A stretch of DNA of 23,453 nt from the NCBI GenBank assembly GCA_900752445.1, contig CAADVN010000274.1:1-23453 (forward strand). Reading direction: 5' to 3'. The DNA comes from an uncultured Oscillospiraceae bacterium (GTDB lineage Bacteria > Bacillota > Clostridia > Oscillospirales > Oscillospiraceae). The translations under genes and the position numbers were made by a program. Positions 21,929-23,453 of the stretch are shown one piece after another. The notes beneath the pieces were generated by a model that saw nothing but the letters and a program-made list of their open reading frames with translations, ran no database searches and was not told the origin of the DNA. Positions within the stretch are counted from its first letter, which is position 1; each line of letters begins with the position of its first letter.

Positions 21929-22861
21929 TTATTCTTCTTCTTTTCCGCAGCGCTCCGAAATGATATAGCGCGGGCGGCGCTTTATCTCCTCGTATATCTT
22001 CGCCACATAGTGCCCGATGATGCCCAGCGAGAGCATCACCACGCCGCCCGTGAAAAGCTGCACCACGATGACCGTCGTGAAGCCCTCGAGCGCAAGGCCC
22101 ATGAACTTCCGCACCAGCGTCTGGATTCCCATCACCACCGACACCAACAGCGTCACCAAGCCCAACACCGTCACTATCTGCATAGGCGCGGCGGAAAACG
22201 ACGTGATATTGTTGAGCGCGTATTTTATGAGCTTGCCCACGGACCACTTCGAGCTGCCTATCTCCCGCGCCTCGACCTCGAAGGGCAGCTGCACCGTTTT
22301 GAAACCCACCCAGGCCGAGAGCGCCCTGTAAAAGGTGTTCCGCTCCGGCATGGACAAGAGCGCGTCCACGACCTTCCGGTCAAGCAGCCTGAAATCCGAG
22401 CTCTTCGCCATGTCGATGCCGCTCGCGCCCGAGATGAGCCCGTAAAAGCACTTGGCGCACAGGCGGTATACCGGATTTTCCCTGCCCCTGTCCGCCTTTA
22501 TGCCCTCGACGACCTCATAGCCCTCTTCCTTCCAGAGCCGGTACATCTCCGGTATATACCTCGGCGGGTGCTGAAGGTCGCAGTCCATGGTGAGGCAGCA
22601 GGCGCCCCTCGCGGCCTCGAGCCCGGCAAACATCGCCGCCTCCTTGCCGAAATTGCGCGAAAAGCACAGGCCGCGCACGCGGCTGTCCCGCTCCGAGGCC
22701 TCGCAGATGCGCGCCCAGGTGTCGTCCGCCGAGCCGTCGTTCACAAATATGAGCTCAAAGTCGATGCCGGCGCCCTCGAGCACCTGCGGTATGCGCTCCG
22801 CCGCCGCCGCTATGCCCGCGCCCTCGTTGTAGGCCGGCAGTATCACCGACAGCTTATCCAT
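21929..22861 (-). CDS. GT2 family glycosyltransferase, GtrB/DPM1-like
   Basis: This 310-residue membrane enzyme probably transfers a sugar from a nucleotide donor to a polyprenyl phosphate. It has LSVILPAYNEG (4-14), VNDGSADDTW (40-49), CFSRNFGKEAAMF and the metal-binding DCD (93-95) before LQHPP. The C-terminal third has two transmembrane helices (about 235-258 and 268-292) and a basic cytoplasmic tail with IKRRPRYII. Start 22861 follows a rich GGAGGG site and overlaps the upstream membrane gene by eight bases. GtrB-like proteins commonly pair with a multi-pass transferase or flippase, in line with its neighbour. Confidence 0.9.
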   Translation of the reverse strand: MDKLSVILPAYNEGAGIAAAAERIPQVLEGAGIDFELIFVNDGSADDTWARICEASERDSRVRGLCFSRNFGKEAAMFAGLEAARGACCLTMDCDLQHPPRYIPEMYRLWKEEGYEVVEGIKADRGRENPVYRLCAKCFYGLISGASGIDMAKSSDFRLLDRKVVDALLSMPERNTFYRALSAWVGFKTVQLPFEVEAREIGSSKWSVGKLIKYALNNITSFSAAPMQIVTVLGLVTLLVSVVMGIQTLVRKFMGLALEGFTTVIVVQLFTGGVVMLSLGIIGHYVAKIYEEIKRRPRYIISERCGKEEE

Positions 22862-23453
22862 CCGCGACCTCTCCCTCCTCGGTGCTGTGCACCGCGTCAA
22901 CATCGTAATAATTTGCCAGCGCCGTGTTCGGCCAGAGCGTGCTGTCCGGGTGGATATCGTCCTCGGGCTCGTAGCAGTTGTAGCGGTTGTCCGCCGAGAT
23001 GGGCTCGAGCCATATCTCCGTCGCGCCCGCGGCCTTCTGCGCCGCCGCGCTCTCATCCCGGGCGAGGACGGCGCGGTTCGTCGCATAAATGCTCTGCACC
23101 GCCTGCGCGTACAGCACCCCGGCCACGACCAGCGCCGTTATGCCGAGGCCCGGCAGCAGGTACTTCGACACCCGCGTCCAGTCGAAAACCGAGGCAAGGC
23201 AGCCCACCGTTATGAGCGTGTAGATGACGACGCAGCTCCAGGCCCGCGCCGGGAACATGGTGCTCGCCACCATGCAGTAGGCCGAGGCCAGGCTGCCCAA
23301 CAGGAAAATGCCCGCCGCCAGCCAGTCCCGCCACACGAAGCGCCTGTCCTGCCGGAGCTTCAGCCCCGCCAGCAGCAGGAATACCAGCGCCGGCAGCCAG
23401 AGGTACCCGAAAGCGTTCCGGCTTATGTTCAGCGCCCGGGGCAGCCCGTCCGG
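22854..23453 (-). CDS. C-terminal part of a multi-pass membrane protein
   Basis: The frame stays open to the window edge, so the N-terminus is missing. About 199 residues are visible. They contain hydrophobic helices (including YLWLPALVFLLLAG, LAAGIFLLGSLASAYCMVAS, SCVVIYTLITVGCLASVF, LLPGLGITALVVAGVLYAQAV), then an extracytoplasmic-looking soluble tail ending in an Asn/Asp-rich segment (ADNRYNCYEPEDDIHPDS, WPNTALANYYDV). The arrangement resembles membrane glycosyltransferase partners of GtrB and some DUF6056 proteins, but I cannot name the family with confidence. It is co-transcribed and translationally coupled with the glycosyltransferase. Confidence 0.6.
   Translation of the reverse strand, partial: PDGLPRALNISRNAFGYLWLPALVFLLLAGLKLRQDRRFVWRDWLAAGIFLLGSLASAYCMVASTMFPARAWSCVVIYTLITVGCLASVFDWTRVSKYLLPGLGITALVVAGVLYAQAVQSIYATNRAVLARDESAAAQKAAGATEIWLEPISADNRYNCYEPEDDIHPDSTLWPNTALANYYDVDAVHSTEEGEVADG

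Noticed and set aside
1..23453. Mobile element, CRISPR array, tRNA or riboswitch anywhere in the window.
   Set aside because: I saw no transposase or integrase motifs, no regularly spaced repeats, no cloverleaf-like element and no recognisable riboswitch core. Genes are contiguous with uniform high GC.

Overview
This window looks like a piece of a GC-rich, anaerobic, endospore-forming member of the Clostridia (an Oscillospiraceae-like gut Firmicute is my best guess). The grounds are an oxygen-sensitive class III ribonucleotide reductase, the LL-diaminopimelate aminotransferase route to meso-DAP, a SpoVAC homologue, Gram-positive style lipoprotein signals, strong GGAGG ribosome binding sites and sigma-A type promoters set in short AT-rich islands between very GC-rich genes. 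No rRNA, tRNA, CRISPR array, transposase or prophage gene was found. The assignment is from gene content only.

Layout. (1) On the + strand at the left edge lies the 3' part of nrdD with a fused redoxin domain, followed with ATGA overlap by a 100-residue MGMT-family protein. (2) Two strong hairpins at 2274-2362 separate this from convergent genes. (3) From about 13091 down to 2367 on the - strand runs one apparent 11-gene sugar operon: FucI/AraA-like isomerase, split transketolase (N and C halves), FGGY kinase, ribose-type binding lipoprotein (RbsB), DUF2291 lipoprotein, RbsA, RbsC, RbsD, RbsK and a small two-helix membrane protein. It starts at a perfect TTGACA-17-TATAAT promoter and is preceded by a LacI-family regulator gene that has its own promoter and terminator. 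(4) A lone TetR-family regulator lies at 14470-14994. (5) A second - strand operon, 19968 to 15096, carries dapF, dapL, nagB, glmM and a left-handed beta-helix acyltransferase-like gene, and supplies peptidoglycan precursors. (6) A cytoplasmic GH13 glycosidase, a single spoVAC, a GtrB/DPM1-like glycosyltransferase and the C-terminal part of a multi-pass membrane protein fill the right end, all on the - strand.

How the genes work together. The large operon combines an ABC importer whose binding protein retains nearly the whole ribose-binding pocket, a mutarotase (RbsD), two sugar kinases of different folds (RbsK and FGGY), an aldose-ketose isomerase and a dedicated two-subunit transketolase. 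It has no aldolase or 4-epimerase. The simplest reading is import and mutarotation, then isomerisation to a ketose, phosphorylation, and splitting by transketolase. RbsK would give a parallel entry for ribose. This architecture resembles the published non-oxidative D-apiose route (isomerase, apulose kinase, split apulose-4-phosphate transketolase), but the substrate cannot be read from sequence alone. It is the best candidate in the window for an incompletely described system.

Other points of interest are the MGMT protein in the place where the activase gene nrdG would be expected, the spoVAC ribosome binding site buried in a terminator-like hairpin, and the co-transcription of nagB with glmM.
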